From the NCBI RefSeq assembly GCF_012584455.1, contig NZ_JABAEB010000003.1:218121-282120 (forward strand): a stretch of DNA of 64,000 nucleotides. Direction: 5' to 3'. The position numbers were made by a program, and so were the translations under genes. This document shows positions 54,551-63,999 of the stretch, one piece after another. The notes beneath the pieces were generated by a model, which saw only the letters and a list, made by a program, of their open reading frames with translations, made no database searches and was not told the origin of the DNA. Each line of letters starts with the position of its first letter. Positions within the stretch are counted from its first letter, which is position 1. The DNA is from Shewanella oncorhynchi. GTDB taxonomy: Bacteria; Pseudomonadota; Gammaproteobacteria; Enterobacterales; Shewanellaceae.

Positions 54551-55420
54551 ATGTGGCGAAAACTGATATTAGTATCAATTTTATGCGTTCCAGCAACTGC
54601 AATGGCAGAGTTGCGCCATTATGTCGCCTCTTTAAGCGATTCCCAGTGGCGAGTGAGTGAAAATACTCCCATCGTCTGTCGCCTTGAGCATGATATTCCT
54701 TCTTACGGTAAAGCAATTTTTACCAGTGAAGCGGGTAAACAGCAGAATATGACTTTTACTTTAGATATGTGGGTAAAACCTGATCAAGTGACGCAGGCGA
54801 AATTAATTAGCCGCGCGCCACAGTGGCGTCCTGGTGTGGTATCAAAAGAGATCACTTCATTACATTATCAAAAGTACTTTAACGGGGAAGTGCCTAAGCG
54901 CGCAGCTTGGTCTATGTTGGCAGAGTTGAGTCGCGGTATGGAACCAACTTTTTACTATGCTGATTGGTATAATGAGTCGAATAAGATAGCTGTGGGTTTG
55001 TCTTCAGCTAATTTTGGCCGTAAATATACTGAGTTTAAAGCTTGTCTAGCGCATTTATTGCCCTATAGCTTTGAAGATATTGCTTTTACTGTATTAAATT
55101 ACGATGAAGGCGGTACCGATTTAACTCGTTTCTCCCAGCAACAACTGTCTCGGGTGCAAGAATATTTAGCCTATGATCCCTTGGTAGAGTTAGTGCTGGT
55201 GGATGCGTATACCGACAGTTATGGTGGCCGTTCAGTAAACCAGAAAGTGTCGGATACACGAGCTGCGTCGGTAAAAGAGTTCTTTGTTGCCAGTGGTATT
55301 CCTCAAGATCGTATTGTCACATTCGGGCATGGTGAGCGTCGTCACGTGGCTTCCAATGATGATATGGATGAAAGGGCGCGTAACCGTCGTGTTGTTATAC
55401 GGATCAGTAAACCTTTGTAG
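54551..55420 (+). CDS. motY: Sodium-type flagellar motor protein MotY
   Basis: A 289-residue periplasmic protein. Signal peptide MWRKLILVSILCVPATAMA, then the MotY N-terminal domain (LRHYVASLSDSQWRVSENTP ... SRGMEPTFYYADWY), then an OmpA-like peptidoglycan-binding domain (about 175-289: VELVLVDAYTDSYGGRSVNQ; FGHGERRHVASN; RNRRVVIRI). With MotX it forms the T ring that holds PomAB-type stators of the sodium-driven polar motor in Vibrio and Shewanella. Stop is followed by a terminator at 55,452. Confidence 0.93.
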   Translation: MWRKLILVSILCVPATAMAELRHYVASLSDSQWRVSENTPIVCRLEHDIPSYGKAIFTSEAGKQQNMTFTLDMWVKPDQVTQAKLISRAPQWRPGVVSKEITSLHYQKYFNGEVPKRAAWSMLAELSRGMEPTFYYADWYNESNKIAVGLSSANFGRKYTEFKACLAHLLPYSFEDIAFTVLNYDEGGTDLTRFSQQQLSRVQEYLAYDPLVELVLVDAYTDSYGGRSVNQKVSDTRAASVKEFFVASGIPQDRIVTFGHGERRHVASNDDMDERARNRRVVIRISKPL

Positions 55421-55451
55421 TGTTTGTTTTACCTAGGTTTTAAGTATTTTT

Positions 55452-55485
55452 CAATGCCAAGTTTATGACTTGGCATTGTCGTTTT
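55452..55485 (+). terminator. Intrinsic terminator after motY
   Basis: A 10-bp stem CAATGCCAAG with CTTGGCATTG, seven-base loop, then TCGTTTTT. Confidence 0.8.
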
Positions 55486-55698
55486 TAAAAGAAGGAGAGT
55501 TCAGGCAGTATGCCACTTTAATCGAATGATTCGCTCAATTTGCGCGTATGGGTAAAAATAATGAGATTTTTTAATTTGTAGATATGACATATCCACCTCA
55601 ACAAGTACTGCAGAAAGCGAGAGTGGGATAAGTACGAGTAATATAGATGAAGTATAAAACTTGGCCGTTGCAATAATCAGGATAGTGTTTGAAATGCT

Positions 55699-55870
55699 AA
55701 AAAAAAAGCCCGCTTAAACTAAGCGGGCCGCAAAAATAATGCATTTGCAATCAACAAATTGAAGGAAGGAAGTCAAGCATAAGAACCAGAAAAGAAACTG
55801 AAGTGTTGGGAACACACCAGTTTAAAAGTTCTTTGTTTTCGATATCTGCAAGCAGTTATCTCCTGAAAAC
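55699..55870 (-). ncRNA. Candidate small RNA, about 170 nt
   Basis: On the reverse strand, a promoter (-35 TTGTTT at 55,905-55,900, 17-base spacer, -10 TAGAAT at 55,882-55,877) faces a strong intrinsic terminator (9-bp stem GCCCGCTTA / TAAGCGGGC at 55,708-55,728, then nine T). No open frame with a ribosome site lies between. The transcript has a C/U-rich stretch (CTTCCTTCCTTC) that could pair with Shine-Dalgarno sequences. Not recognised as Spot 42, GcvB or RyhB. Function unknown. Confidence 0.5.
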
Positions 55871-55876
55871 AAGCAC

Positions 55877-55905
55877 ATTCTATTGGGAAACCCGTTGTAA
55901 AACAA
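55877..55905 (-). promoter_or_regulatory. Promoter of candidate sRNA
   Basis: TTGTTT-17-TAGAAT on the reverse strand; the -10 matches 5 of 6 bases. Predicted start near 55,870. Confidence 0.5.
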
Positions 55906-55952
55906 ACGAGAAAAATTGCCCGTAAACATTAGTAATTCTAATGACTGTAAAG

Positions 55953-55966
55953 GTGATTTATATCAC
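55953..55966. promoter_or_regulatory. CRP/FNR-like palindrome
   Basis: GTGA-N6-TCAC (CRP core); the same bases read as TGAT-N4-ATCA (FNR core). Its centre is about 90 bases upstream of the predicted sRNA start and about 220 before the oligopeptidase start. Confidence 0.45.
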
Positions 55967-56181
55967 TTAAGTCACTATTTACCTTGATTAATAACTTATA
56001 ACTCACTATTAATGCATAATAATACACTTCAATAAGCTTATCCTTGCTGCTATTTTGTTAAATTCACGATACAGCTTAAAAAACTTCATATTAAGTTACG
56101 CCATTGCCATGATTTTTTTTGCTTGTATAGTACTTGCTGAAAAGGCCTTAAGCCCGAAACCATAAGAAGGACGACAACACG

Positions 56182-58365
56182 ATGGCATTAAGATTTCGCC
56201 TTGCAAAGCAAGGTTTGTTAGTGGCCACATTGGGGATGGCACTCGGTGCCTGCCAAAGTGGTAATGCACCTGAGCAAAATTCGACTGAGCAGGCAAGTGC
56301 AACTAAACTCGTTTACCCTGTTACTGAAAAAGATGACCTCGTCGAAACCATTCATGGTGTCGCAGTGGCCGACCCTTATCGTCATCTGGAGGCCAATACG
56401 CCTGAAACTGAAGAGTGGGTAAAAGAACAACAAGACTTTGGTCAAGCCTACCTCGCTAAGATCCCCAATAAACAAGCTGTGGTCGAACGTATTACAGAAC
56501 TTTGGAATTACGAAAAAGTCTCTGCCCCGTTTGAAAACGGCGACAACCAATTTTACTACCGCAATGATGGCCTACAGGCACAATCGGTTTTGTATGTTAA
56601 AGGTTTAGATGGTGTTGAAAAGCCTGTTCTTGACCCAAATAAACTGTCTGCGGATGGCACTGTTGCCTTATCCGGCGTGGCAGTGAGTAATGACGGTAAA
56701 ATTTTAGCTTATGGTGTTTCAAATTCTGGCTCAGATTGGCAGCAATGGCAGTTCGTTGATATCGCAACCGGTAAGAAACTGGCCGATGAACTGAAATGGA
56801 TTAAATTTTCTAGCGCAGTGTGGGATAAAGAAAATCAAGGTGTGTTCTACGCCCGTTATGATGCCCCAGCAGGGGGGGATGTCTTAGCTGACGTTAATTT
56901 TAACCAAAAAGTGTATTACCACAAATTAGGCACAGACCAACATCAAGATCTATTGATTTATGAGCGTCCACAGAATAAAGATTGGGGCTTTGGCATTGAT
57001 GTCTCTGAGAAAGGTGAATACTTATTACTGTCGATTTCTCAAGGTACGGATAAGCGTAATCGTTTCTTCTATAAATCGTTATTTGAGCCTAAATCCCAAG
57101 TGGTGGAATTGATCCTCAAGTTAGAAGCTGAATATGAGTTTCTCGGTAATGATGGTTCAGTGTTTTATTTCAAAACCGACTTAGAGGCGCCTAATGGTAA
57201 AGTGATTGCGATTGACACCCGCAATAGTGATAAATCGCAATGGCAAACGATTATTCCTGAGTCTAAAGATCCGATTAATAATGTCGCCATTATTAATGAC
57301 CATTTAGTGGTGAGTTATTTACATGATGTGTTAGGTCAATTATCGATTTACAGTATGGGTGGTCAGAAGCGTCAAGATGTGGCATTGCCTGGTCTTGGCA
57401 ATGTGGCAGGGCCTTTTGGTAAAGCCAGCAAAGATTATTTCTATTATGTGTTTAATAGTTATATTCAGCCTGAAACCACCTATAAGTTTGATTTTAAAAC
57501 TGGTGGTTCAACTGTCATTGCTAAACCCAAAGTCTCGTTTAATCCCGATGACTATGTTTCTGAGCAAGTTTTCTATAGCAGCAAAGACGGTACGCGTGTG
57601 CCTATGATGCTCTCCTATAAAAAGGGCTTAGTGAAAAACGGTCAAAATCCGACATTACTTTATGCCTATGGTGGTTTTGCCATTTCGATGACACCACGTT
57701 TTAGCCCTGCCAATATCGCTTGGTTAGACATGGGCGGCATTTATGCTGTGCCGAGTTTACGTGGCGGCGCTGAGTATGGCGAAAGCTGGCATCAAGCGGG
57801 GATGTTCGACAAAAAGCAAAATGTGTTTGATGACTATTTTGCTGCTGCGGAATATCTGGTAAGCGAAAAATACACCAACAGCTCTAAACTCGGTGCCTAT
57901 GGCCGCAGTAATGGTGGTCTGTTGATGGGCGCTGCTGTGACTCAACGTCCTGAACTTTTTGCTGCCGTATTACCTGCCGTGGGCGTCTTGGATATGCTGC
58001 GTTTTCACAAGTTCACTATTGGTTGGGCTTGGACGAGTGAATACGGTAGTGCCGATAAAGCAGAGCAATTCCCTGCGCTATTGGCTTATTCGCCCTATCA
58101 CAATGTAAAAGCGCAAGCTTATCCTGCGACTATGGTAATGACTGCGGATCATGATGATCGTGTTGTGCCATTACACAGTTTCAAGTTTGCGGCCATGCTG
58201 CAGGAGAAACAGCAGGGCAATAAACCCGTCATTATGCGTATCGAGTCAAATGCTGGTCATGGAGCGGGTAAGCCCACGGCGATGAAGATCGACGAATTTG
58301 CCGACATCTACAGTTTCTTGTGGCAGAGTTTTGGCTTAACCTTGCCACAAGCTATCGCAAAATAA
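56182..58365 (+). CDS. Prolyl oligopeptidase family (S9A) lipoprotein
   Basis: A 727-residue serine peptidase with a lipoprotein signal (LGMALGAC, Cys23). A seven-bladed propeller (about 110-440) precedes the alpha/beta-hydrolase part. Catalytic residues: Ser in GRSNGGLLMGA, Asp in TADHDDRVVPLHS and His in SNAGHGAGKP. The DPYRHLEANTPETEEWV opening is typical of S9A. It cuts proline-containing peptides, here from an envelope-anchored position. AAGGA precedes the ATG. Confidence 0.95.
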   Translation: MALRFRLAKQGLLVATLGMALGACQSGNAPEQNSTEQASATKLVYPVTEKDDLVETIHGVAVADPYRHLEANTPETEEWVKEQQDFGQAYLAKIPNKQAVVERITELWNYEKVSAPFENGDNQFYYRNDGLQAQSVLYVKGLDGVEKPVLDPNKLSADGTVALSGVAVSNDGKILAYGVSNSGSDWQQWQFVDIATGKKLADELKWIKFSSAVWDKENQGVFYARYDAPAGGDVLADVNFNQKVYYHKLGTDQHQDLLIYERPQNKDWGFGIDVSEKGEYLLLSISQGTDKRNRFFYKSLFEPKSQVVELILKLEAEYEFLGNDGSVFYFKTDLEAPNGKVIAIDTRNSDKSQWQTIIPESKDPINNVAIINDHLVVSYLHDVLGQLSIYSMGGQKRQDVALPGLGNVAGPFGKASKDYFYYVFNSYIQPETTYKFDFKTGGSTVIAKPKVSFNPDDYVSEQVFYSSKDGTRVPMMLSYKKGLVKNGQNPTLLYAYGGFAISMTPRFSPANIAWLDMGGIYAVPSLRGGAEYGESWHQAGMFDKKQNVFDDYFAAAEYLVSEKYTNSSKLGAYGRSNGGLLMGAAVTQRPELFAAVLPAVGVLDMLRFHKFTIGWAWTSEYGSADKAEQFPALLAYSPYHNVKAQAYPATMVMTADHDDRVVPLHSFKFAAMLQEKQQGNKPVIMRIESNAGHGAGKPTAMKIDEFADIYSFLWQSFGLTLPQAIAK

Positions 58366-58381
58366 CTAACTATGTTAATAA

Positions 58382-58412
58382 AATGGGGTCGTTTGACCCC
58401 ATTCTCTTTTAC
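58382..58412 (+). terminator. Intrinsic terminator after oligopeptidase gene
   Basis: A 9-bp stem AATGGGGTC with GACCCCATT around GTTT, followed by a C/T-rich tail. Confidence 0.75.
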
Positions 58413-58536
58413 AATTGCCCCTATTCATCTGAAACCCGCGCTATTCCTATCTATATCTTCATCGGGTCATTCACAAGTCTTGTTTCCCTAGGTATAGTAA
58501 GCGTCAATTTTTCAACCAAAATTTGCTTATTTTCAA

Positions 58537-58938
58537 ATGATGTTTCATTGGCCAATTTCAGTCTATTACGAAGACACCGACGCTGGTGGCGTTGTCTATC
58601 ATTCGAACTACCTCAACTTTTTTGAGCGCGCGCGAACCGAGTGGCTAAAAGCCCTTGGCGTGAGTCAGACTGCGTTATTAGCCGACGACACCGCTTTTGT
58701 CGTAAAGCGTGCGGAACTCGATTTTCGCAAAGCAGCACGTTTTGAACAGAACCTTATTGTTGAAACTAAGGTCATAGAGTTGAAAAAGGCCTCGTTGATC
58801 TTTCATCAACGCTTGGTCGATAAACAGGGAGACTGTTATTGTGAAGGCACAGTGCTGGTTGTTTGTGTTGCGCTATCACGTATGCGTCCCCGAGCTATTC
58901 CCTTAAATATTGTGCAGGAGTTTGACAGTGCAAGCTGA
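58537..58938 (+). CDS. ybgC: Tol-Pal-associated acyl-CoA thioesterase
   Basis: A 133-residue 4HBT hot-dog thioesterase. The active-site Asp lies in YYEDTDAGGVVYHSNYLNFF, the family signature. E. coli YbgC hydrolyses short acyl-CoA and interacts with phospholipid enzymes. It is the first gene of the conserved ybgC-tolQRAB-pal-cpoB operon and overlaps tolQ by 11 bases. Confidence 0.95.
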   Translation: MMFHWPISVYYEDTDAGGVVYHSNYLNFFERARTEWLKALGVSQTALLADDTAFVVKRAELDFRKAARFEQNLIVETKVIELKKASLIFHQRLVDKQGDCYCEGTVLVVCVALSRMRPRAIPLNIVQEFDSAS

Positions 58939-59614
58939 TATGTCGATTGTTGGGTTATTTTTACAAGCCAGTTTATTAGTGAAATTTGTTATGTTCACTT
59001 TACTTTGCTTGTCGGTGATGTCTTGGACGGTGATTTTACAACGCCGTAGCTTACTGACATCCGCAAAAAGTAAATCGGCGAAGTTTGAAGACAAATTTTG
59101 GTCAGGTGTTGATTTAAACCGTTTGTATAAAGAATTATCATCTCGTCCAGATAATAGCGGTTTAGAGTCATTATTTGTGACTGGCTTTAAGGAATATTCA
59201 CGCCTGAATAAATTAAATAGCAAAGTGCCCGATGCCGTCATGGATGGTACATCGCGAGCTATGCGTGTGACCTTGTCTCGCGAAATGGAAAAGTTAGAAG
59301 CTAACTTACCGTTATTAGCAACGATTGGTTCGACTAGCCCTTATATCGGTTTATTTGGTACGGTATGGGGGATCATGAATTCTTTTATCGCTATTGGTTC
59401 GATGGAAAACGCCACCTTAGCTATGGTTGCCCCCGGTATTGCTGAAGCCTTGATTGCAACGGCTATGGGTTTATTTGCTGCAATTCCAGCGGTAATTGCG
59501 TACAACCGTTTCTCGACTCAAGTCGATAAATTAGAAATGGCTTACGCAAACTTTATGGAAGAGTTCTCCAGCATTTTGCATCGCCAAGCATACAGTGAGA
59601 AGGAAGGGGCATAA
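58928..59614 (+). CDS. tolQ: Tol-Pal system protein TolQ
   Basis: A 228-residue inner-membrane protein. GTG 58,928 with AGGAGT at 58,917-58,922 gives the usual length. Three transmembrane helices at about 12-35, 130-155 and 168-190, with TSPYIGLFGTVWGIMNSF and ALIATAMGLFAAIPAVIAYN, are typical of the TolQ/ExbB/MotA family. With TolR it uses the proton gradient to energise TolA. Overlaps tolR at a shared base (ATAATG). Confidence 0.97.
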   Translation: MQADMSIVGLFLQASLLVKFVMFTLLCLSVMSWTVILQRRSLLTSAKSKSAKFEDKFWSGVDLNRLYKELSSRPDNSGLESLFVTGFKEYSRLNKLNSKVPDAVMDGTSRAMRVTLSREMEKLEANLPLLATIGSTSPYIGLFGTVWGIMNSFIAIGSMENATLAMVAPGIAEALIATAMGLFAAIPAVIAYNRFSTQVDKLEMAYANFMEEFSSILHRQAYSEKEGA

Positions 59615-60048
59615 TGCAACCAGCTTATCAGCGCAAACGTCGTCGCCCCGTGGCTGAAATCAACGTGGTGCCTTATATCGACGTCATGCTCGTGCTGTTA
59701 ATTATTTTTATGGTAACAGCACCCATAGTGACCCAAGGGGTCAAAGTTGAGCTGCCTCAAGGGGCGGCAGAAGTGTTACCCAATGACAGTAAGCCGCCCA
59801 TTGTTGCTTCAATCGATGGTGATGGTGATTACTTCCTCAATAAAGGCGGTTCAACGAATGTGCCTATGGATTTGGAAGAATTGGCAACGGAAGTGGCTGC
59901 ACTTATCGTGACTGAACCTGAGCGTCCTGTTGTGGTTAAAGCCGATAGAAATATTCCTTACGATAAAGTGATTCAGTTGATGGTGACACTGCAGCAAGCT
60001 GGCGTGCCATCAGTCGGTTTGATGACGGATTCACCCAAGGAGAAATAG
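59614..60048 (+). CDS. tolR: Tol-Pal system protein TolR
   Basis: A 144-residue protein with one transmembrane helix (about 16-40) carrying the essential Asp in VVPYIDVMLVLLIIFMV. The periplasmic domain follows (VVVKADRNIPYDKVIQLMVT). It partners TolQ as the proton-conducting stator. Directly followed by tolA without a gap. Confidence 0.97.
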   Translation: MQPAYQRKRRRPVAEINVVPYIDVMLVLLIIFMVTAPIVTQGVKVELPQGAAEVLPNDSKPPIVASIDGDGDYFLNKGGSTNVPMDLEELATEVAALIVTEPERPVVVKADRNIPYDKVIQLMVTLQQAGVPSVGLMTDSPKEK

Positions 60049-61092
60049 GTGGCAGATAAGTCAGATGTAACATTACCTCTGTCAATTTCAGCGGGTATTC
60101 ATATTGGCGTGATAATTATTCTGGCGTTAGGAATAGATTTTTCTCACAAACCTGAGCCTATGCAACAAGTTAGCGCACCAGCAATCAAAGCGGTTATGGT
60201 TGATCAGCAAAAAGTGGCTAATCAAGTTGAGAAACTTAAGCAAGAAAAGCGTGATGCCGAACGCCGTGAGCAAGAACGTCAAGCCGAGCTTGAACGCAAA
60301 GCTCAAGAAGCGAAACAGGCACGCGAGCGCGAACAAGCTCAGATTAAACAGCTAGAGCAAGAACGTAAGCAGCAGGAAATTGAGATTCAAAAAGCCAATG
60401 AAGCGACCAAATTAGCCCAGGTGAAACAGCAGCAGGAAAAGGAAAAGGCGGTCAAAGCCGAAGCCGACCGTAAGCTGAAAGAGCTGGAGCGTAAGGTTGC
60501 TGAAGACGCCGCACAAAAAGCCGCTGAAAAACGCAAGGTTGAAGAAGCTGCTGCAGTGAAAGCTGAAACTGACCGTAAGCAAAAAGCAGATGCGGAAGCT
60601 AAAGCGGAGGCAGATGCTAAAGCTAAAGCGGATGCCAAAGCTAAAGCGGATGCCAAAGCTAAAGCGGATGCCAAAGCTAAAGCGGATGCCAAAGCTAAAG
60701 CGGATGCTAAAGCTAAAGCAGATGCTAAAGCCCTTGCCGATCAAGAGCAGGAAATGGCTGATGCATTAGCGGCTGAGCAAGCGGCGCTGTCGCAAACCAT
60801 GAATAAGCAGATGCAGAGTGAAGTCGGTAAGTATCAGGCAATGATAAAATCAACTATTCAACGTAATTTGGTAGTGGATGAATCTATGCGTGGAAAGACT
60901 TGTACTGTCTCTGTGCGTTTAGCGAATGATGGGTTTGTGATCAGCAGCCAAACAAAAGGTGGTGATCCCAACGTTTGTCGTGCAGCAAAAGCGGCGATTT
61001 TGAAAGCGGGCAAACTGCCTGTCTCTCCGGATCCTGCGGTTTATAACTTGATGAAAGAAATTAACTTAATCGTTGAACCAACGTTTAATTAA
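60049..61092 (+). CDS. tolA: Tol-Pal system protein TolA
   Basis: A 347-residue protein starting at GTG 60,049 right after the tolR stop, with AAGGAGA upstream. One N-terminal membrane helix (about 9-28), then a long periplasmic charged helix (about 45-255) containing near-perfect KADAKA repeats, then the C-terminal domain (about 262-347) with YQAMIKSTIQRNLVVDESMR and two Cys. It links the TolQR motor to TolB and Pal at the outer membrane. The length is below that of E. coli TolA. Confidence 0.95.
   Translation: MADKSDVTLPLSISAGIHIGVIIILALGIDFSHKPEPMQQVSAPAIKAVMVDQQKVANQVEKLKQEKRDAERREQERQAELERKAQEAKQAREREQAQIKQLEQERKQQEIEIQKANEATKLAQVKQQQEKEKAVKAEADRKLKELERKVAEDAAQKAAEKRKVEEAAAVKAETDRKQKADAEAKAEADAKAKADAKAKADAKAKADAKAKADAKAKADAKAKADAKALADQEQEMADALAAEQAALSQTMNKQMQSEVGKYQAMIKSTIQRNLVVDESMRGKTCTVSVRLANDGFVISSQTKGGDPNVCRAAKAAILKAGKLPVSPDPAVYNLMKEINLIVEPTFN
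60610..60730 (+). repeat. 18-bp tandem repeats in tolA
   Basis: About six copies of GCGGATGCCAAAGCTAAA (ADAKAK), several of them identical, followed by a degenerate copy. Slippage-prone; length variation between strains is expected. Confidence 0.9.
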
Positions 61093-61101
61093 AGGAGCAC
61101 C

Positions 61102-62430
61102 ATGAAAATATTGGCAAAATGGTTAGCACTGGCAGTTCTGCTGTGCACCACCCCCGCGAAAGCGGCATTGGATATTGTGATTACAGAAGGTGTTGACGCA
61201 GCGCGTCCCATCGCTGTGATGCCTTTTGTATGGCAAGGTCCTGGCGCACCGCCACAAGCGATTGCTGATGTGGTGATGTCTGACTTAGCTCGTAGCGGTA
61301 CCTTTAAACCTTTAGACGAGCTCGGACTACCTCAGCGTAATATTGGTGCTTTGGCTCAGTTTCAACCTAGTTCATGGTCTAGCGTTGGCGCAGAAGCTGT
61401 GGTGTTAGGTACTGTGAAACCTTACGGAACCGATCAGTATTTGGTGAGCTTTGATTTAATCGATTTAGTTAAAGCACAAAACCAAGCATTGAAAGGCTCA
61501 GTGAGCGCTACAGAATTTTTGATGGACAGTCGCCAAACTGTGATTTCAGCAGCGCAATTTCGTCAATATGGTCATAGAATTAGCGATATCGTCTATGAAA
61601 AGTTAACCGGTATTCGCGGTGCATTCTTAACGCGGATCTCCTACGTCGTGGTTAATCATACTCAAAAAGCCCCTTATCAGTTGATGGTTGCTGACTATGA
61701 TGGTTTTAACGAGCAAATGTTACTGCGCTCACCTGAGCCATTAATGTCACCCACTTGGTCGCCTGATGGGCGTCGTTTGGCGTATGTTAGCTTTGAAAAT
61801 AAAAAAGCAGAGATTTTCGTACAAGACCTTTATACCCAAGTGCGCACTAAAGTGAGCTCTTTCCCTGGTATTAACGGTGCGCCGGCTTTCTCTCCTGATG
61901 GCAAATCTTTGGCTGTGACGCTGTCTAAGGATGGTCAGCCTGAGATCTATGTTATCGATATTGCGACAAAAGCGATTAAGCGTATTACCAATCACTATGC
62001 TATCGATACTGAACCATCATGGTATCCTGATGGGAAGTCGTTGATTTTCACCTCTGAACGTGGTGGTAGACCGCAAATTTATCGCGTAGAGTTAAGTTCA
62101 GGTAAAGTGAGTCGTGAAACATTTGAAGGTGAATGGAACCTTGGTGGTTCAATTACGCCAGATGGACGTAGTATGATTTTTGTTAACCGTACTAACGGTA
62201 AGTTTAATATTGCGCGTATGGATTTAAATACGCGTTTTATGCAGGTGCTAACCTCTACACGCTTGGATGAATCCCCAAGTGTGGCGCCTAATGGTACTAT
62301 GGTCATATATGGCACTACACACCAAGGTAAGCAAGTATTAGCAGCTGTTTCTACGGATGGACGCTTTAAAGCGAGATTACCCGTGGGTCAAGGCGAGGTG
62401 AAATCACCTTCTTGGTCTCCGTTTCTCTAA
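61102..62430 (+). CDS. tolB: Tol-Pal system beta-propeller protein TolB
   Basis: A 442-residue periplasmic protein with signal peptide [21 protein letters not shown]. The N-terminal alpha/beta domain (about 22-165) is followed by a six-bladed WD-like propeller ([59 protein letters not shown]). It binds Pal and TolA. AAGGAG precedes the ATG, 9 bases after tolA. Confidence 0.97.
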   Translation: MKILAKWLALAVLLCTTPAKAALDIVITEGVDAARPIAVMPFVWQGPGAPPQAIADVVMSDLARSGTFKPLDELGLPQRNIGALAQFQPSSWSSVGAEAVVLGTVKPYGTDQYLVSFDLIDLVKAQNQALKGSVSATEFLMDSRQTVISAAQFRQYGHRISDIVYEKLTGIRGAFLTRISYVVVNHTQKAPYQLMVADYDGFNEQMLLRSPEPLMSPTWSPDGRRLAYVSFENKKAEIFVQDLYTQVRTKVSSFPGINGAPAFSPDGKSLAVTLSKDGQPEIYVIDIATKAIKRITNHYAIDTEPSWYPDGKSLIFTSERGGRPQIYRVELSSGKVSRETFEGEWNLGGSITPDGRSMIFVNRTNGKFNIARMDLNTRFMQVLTSTRLDESPSVAPNGTMVIYGTTHQGKQVLAAVSTDGRFKARLPVGQGEVKSPSWSPFL

Positions 62431-62476
62431 TGTTATACCTTGATTTAATCACATTTAATTTTATAAGGAATACGTA

Positions 62477-63010
62477 ATGGATCTGAATAAGTTGTTAAAA
62501 GCTATGTTGGTAGCACTTCCAATTATGGCTATTAGTGCATGTAGCTCAACTTCAGAATCAGAAACTGATGCAATGGGCTCAACAAACGGTTCAGGTAGCG
62601 AACTGAATGGTGGCATTCAAACTGGTGGTGTGGGTGGTATGTTGTCATCTGAAGAGCAGCAACGTCAGCAGTTAGAAGAGTTGAGAAAAGAGCACATCAT
62701 TTACTTCGATTTCGACCGCAGTGAAGTTCAAACTGAATTCGCCGCTGTATTAGAAGCTCATGGTACTTACTTAGTTGAGCACCCAAGTGTGCGCGTACTG
62801 ATTGAAGGTCATGCGGACGAGCGTGGCACTCCTGAGTACAACATTGCTCTGGGCGAACGTCGTGCTAAAGCCGTTGCTAAATACCTACAAGGTATGGGCG
62901 TACAGCCAAGCCAAATGAGCGTAGTCAGCTATGGCGAAGAAAAACCACTTGATTTTTCTCGCACTGATGAAGGTTTTGGCAAAAACCGTCGTGCAGTTTT
63001 AGTTTACTAA
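62477..63010 (+). CDS. pal: Peptidoglycan-associated lipoprotein Pal
   Basis: A 177-residue outer-membrane lipoprotein (lipobox ISAC, Cys22). A Ser/Gly-rich linker is followed by an OmpA-like domain (about 70-177: IIYFDFDRSEVQTEFAAVLE; VRVLIEGHADERGTPEYNIA; GKNRRAVLVY) that holds peptidoglycan. Part of the Tol-Pal complex acting in outer-membrane constriction at division. Confidence 0.97.
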   Translation: MDLNKLLKAMLVALPIMAISACSSTSESETDAMGSTNGSGSELNGGIQTGGVGGMLSSEEQQRQQLEELRKEHIIYFDFDRSEVQTEFAAVLEAHGTYLVEHPSVRVLIEGHADERGTPEYNIALGERRAKAVAKYLQGMGVQPSQMSVVSYGEEKPLDFSRTDEGFGKNRRAVLVY

Positions 63011-63034
63011 GATTGAATCTCGGAGAGTAACACA

Positions 63035-63781
63035 ATGAAACGTGCCGTCTTAATTACGGCAATGTTCCTTGGTGCGGGCGCTGCAGTTGCAGCGCCTGCT
63101 CCTGTGGAAGATATTGCTGGTGGTTCGGGTGATGACAGACTTGCTCGTATCGAACGTATTGTAAAATCGAGACAACAAAGTGAGCTCGAGATGCAACGTC
63201 GTCTTGATACACTGCAGCAGGAAGTTCTCGATTTACGCGGTTTAACCGAACAACAGAATTATCAGATTGAGCAGATGCAAGAGCGTCAGCGTCAGTTATA
63301 TGATGAGCTTGCTAATTTATCCTCAAAGGCATCTGCCGCACCTGCAGCTGCAGCGACATCAATCCCCTCTGTGGTATCGACCAATGCTGCCGCAAGTAGT
63401 TTAAGTGAAACTGCAAGTTATGAAAATGCCGTTAACTTAGTCTTAAAAGAGCGTAAGTATGACGATGCCATTCCTGCCTTCCGTGCTTTTATCAAACAAT
63501 ATCCAGACTCTGTGTATGCTGCGAATGCGAACTATTGGTTAGGACAGCTATTATTTAATAAGAGCGAATTTGCAGAAGCCAAACAAGCCTTCAAAACTGT
63601 GGTTGATCGTTTTAGTGATTCTAATAAACGTGGCGATAGTTTAGTGAAGCTTGGCATGATCGCCGAGAAAACCGGTGATAAAGCTGGTGCGATGCAATAC
63701 TACCAACAAGTTGTCAAAGATTACGCAAATAGCGCCGCAGCACGCATTGCACAGCAGCAATTGGCTGCAATTAAAGCGTAA
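63035..63781 (+). CDS. cpoB: Cell division coordinator CpoB
   Basis: A 248-residue periplasmic protein (formerly YbgF) with signal peptide MKRAVLITAMFLGAGAAVAA. Residues about 32-95 form a trimerising coiled coil; residues about 120-248 are TPR repeats (NAVNLVLKERKYDDAIPAFR; ANYWLGQLLFNKSEFAEAKQ; LVKLGMIAEKTGDKAGAMQY). It links Tol-Pal with peptidoglycan synthesis in E. coli. Last gene of the operon. Confidence 0.95.
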   Translation: MKRAVLITAMFLGAGAAVAAPAPVEDIAGGSGDDRLARIERIVKSRQQSELEMQRRLDTLQQEVLDLRGLTEQQNYQIEQMQERQRQLYDELANLSSKASAAPAAAATSIPSVVSTNAAASSLSETASYENAVNLVLKERKYDDAIPAFRAFIKQYPDSVYAANANYWLGQLLFNKSEFAEAKQAFKTVVDRFSDSNKRGDSLVKLGMIAEKTGDKAGAMQYYQQVVKDYANSAAARIAQQQLAAIKA

Positions 63782-63845
63782 TTAACTAAAAAACATACTC
63801 TTAGTCTGTTTTTCATGCAAACGACAAAAAATTGGGAATTTGCGC

Positions 63846-63880
63846 TTGCATGAGAAGATGAAAAAGGTATTATAGGCGCC
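63846..63880 (+). promoter_or_regulatory. Promoter of tRNA-Lys
   Basis: TTGCAT at 63,846-63,851, 16 bases, TATTAT at 63,868-63,873, followed by a GC-rich discriminator (GGCGCC), the pattern of stringently controlled stable RNA genes. Confidence 0.7.
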
Positions 63881-63923
63881 CTCAGAGCGGCGAGGTCGTT
63901 CGGGGCGTGAAATACCAGTAAAT

Positions 63924-63999
63924 GGGTCGTTAGCTCAGTCGGTAGAGCAGTTGGCTTTTAACCAATTGGTCGAAGGTTCGAATCCTTCACGACCCACCA
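63924..63999 (+). tRNA. tRNA-Lys (UUU)
   Basis: A 76-base tRNA with encoded CCA at 63,997-63,999. The acceptor stem GGGTCGT pairs with ACGACCC; the D loop (AGCTCAGTCGGTAGAGC) and T loop (GGTTCGAATCC) are canonical; the anticodon TTT is at 63,957-63,959 in loop CTTTTAA. More tRNA genes may follow beyond the window. Confidence 0.98.

Larger units (their letters stand above)
55421..56181. other. Long intergenic region with sRNA candidate
   Basis: 760 bases without a protein gene. Features seen: the motY terminator at 55,452-55,478, a reverse-strand promoter and terminator pair at 55,905-55,700, a CRP/FNR-like palindrome at 55,953-55,966, and the AT-rich leader of the prolyl oligopeptidase gene. 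Confidence 0.7.

Noticed and set aside
60387..60744. Long reverse-strand open frames opposite tolA
   Set aside because: They are the Ala/Ser and Phe/Ser-rich antisense readings of the tolA repeat region.
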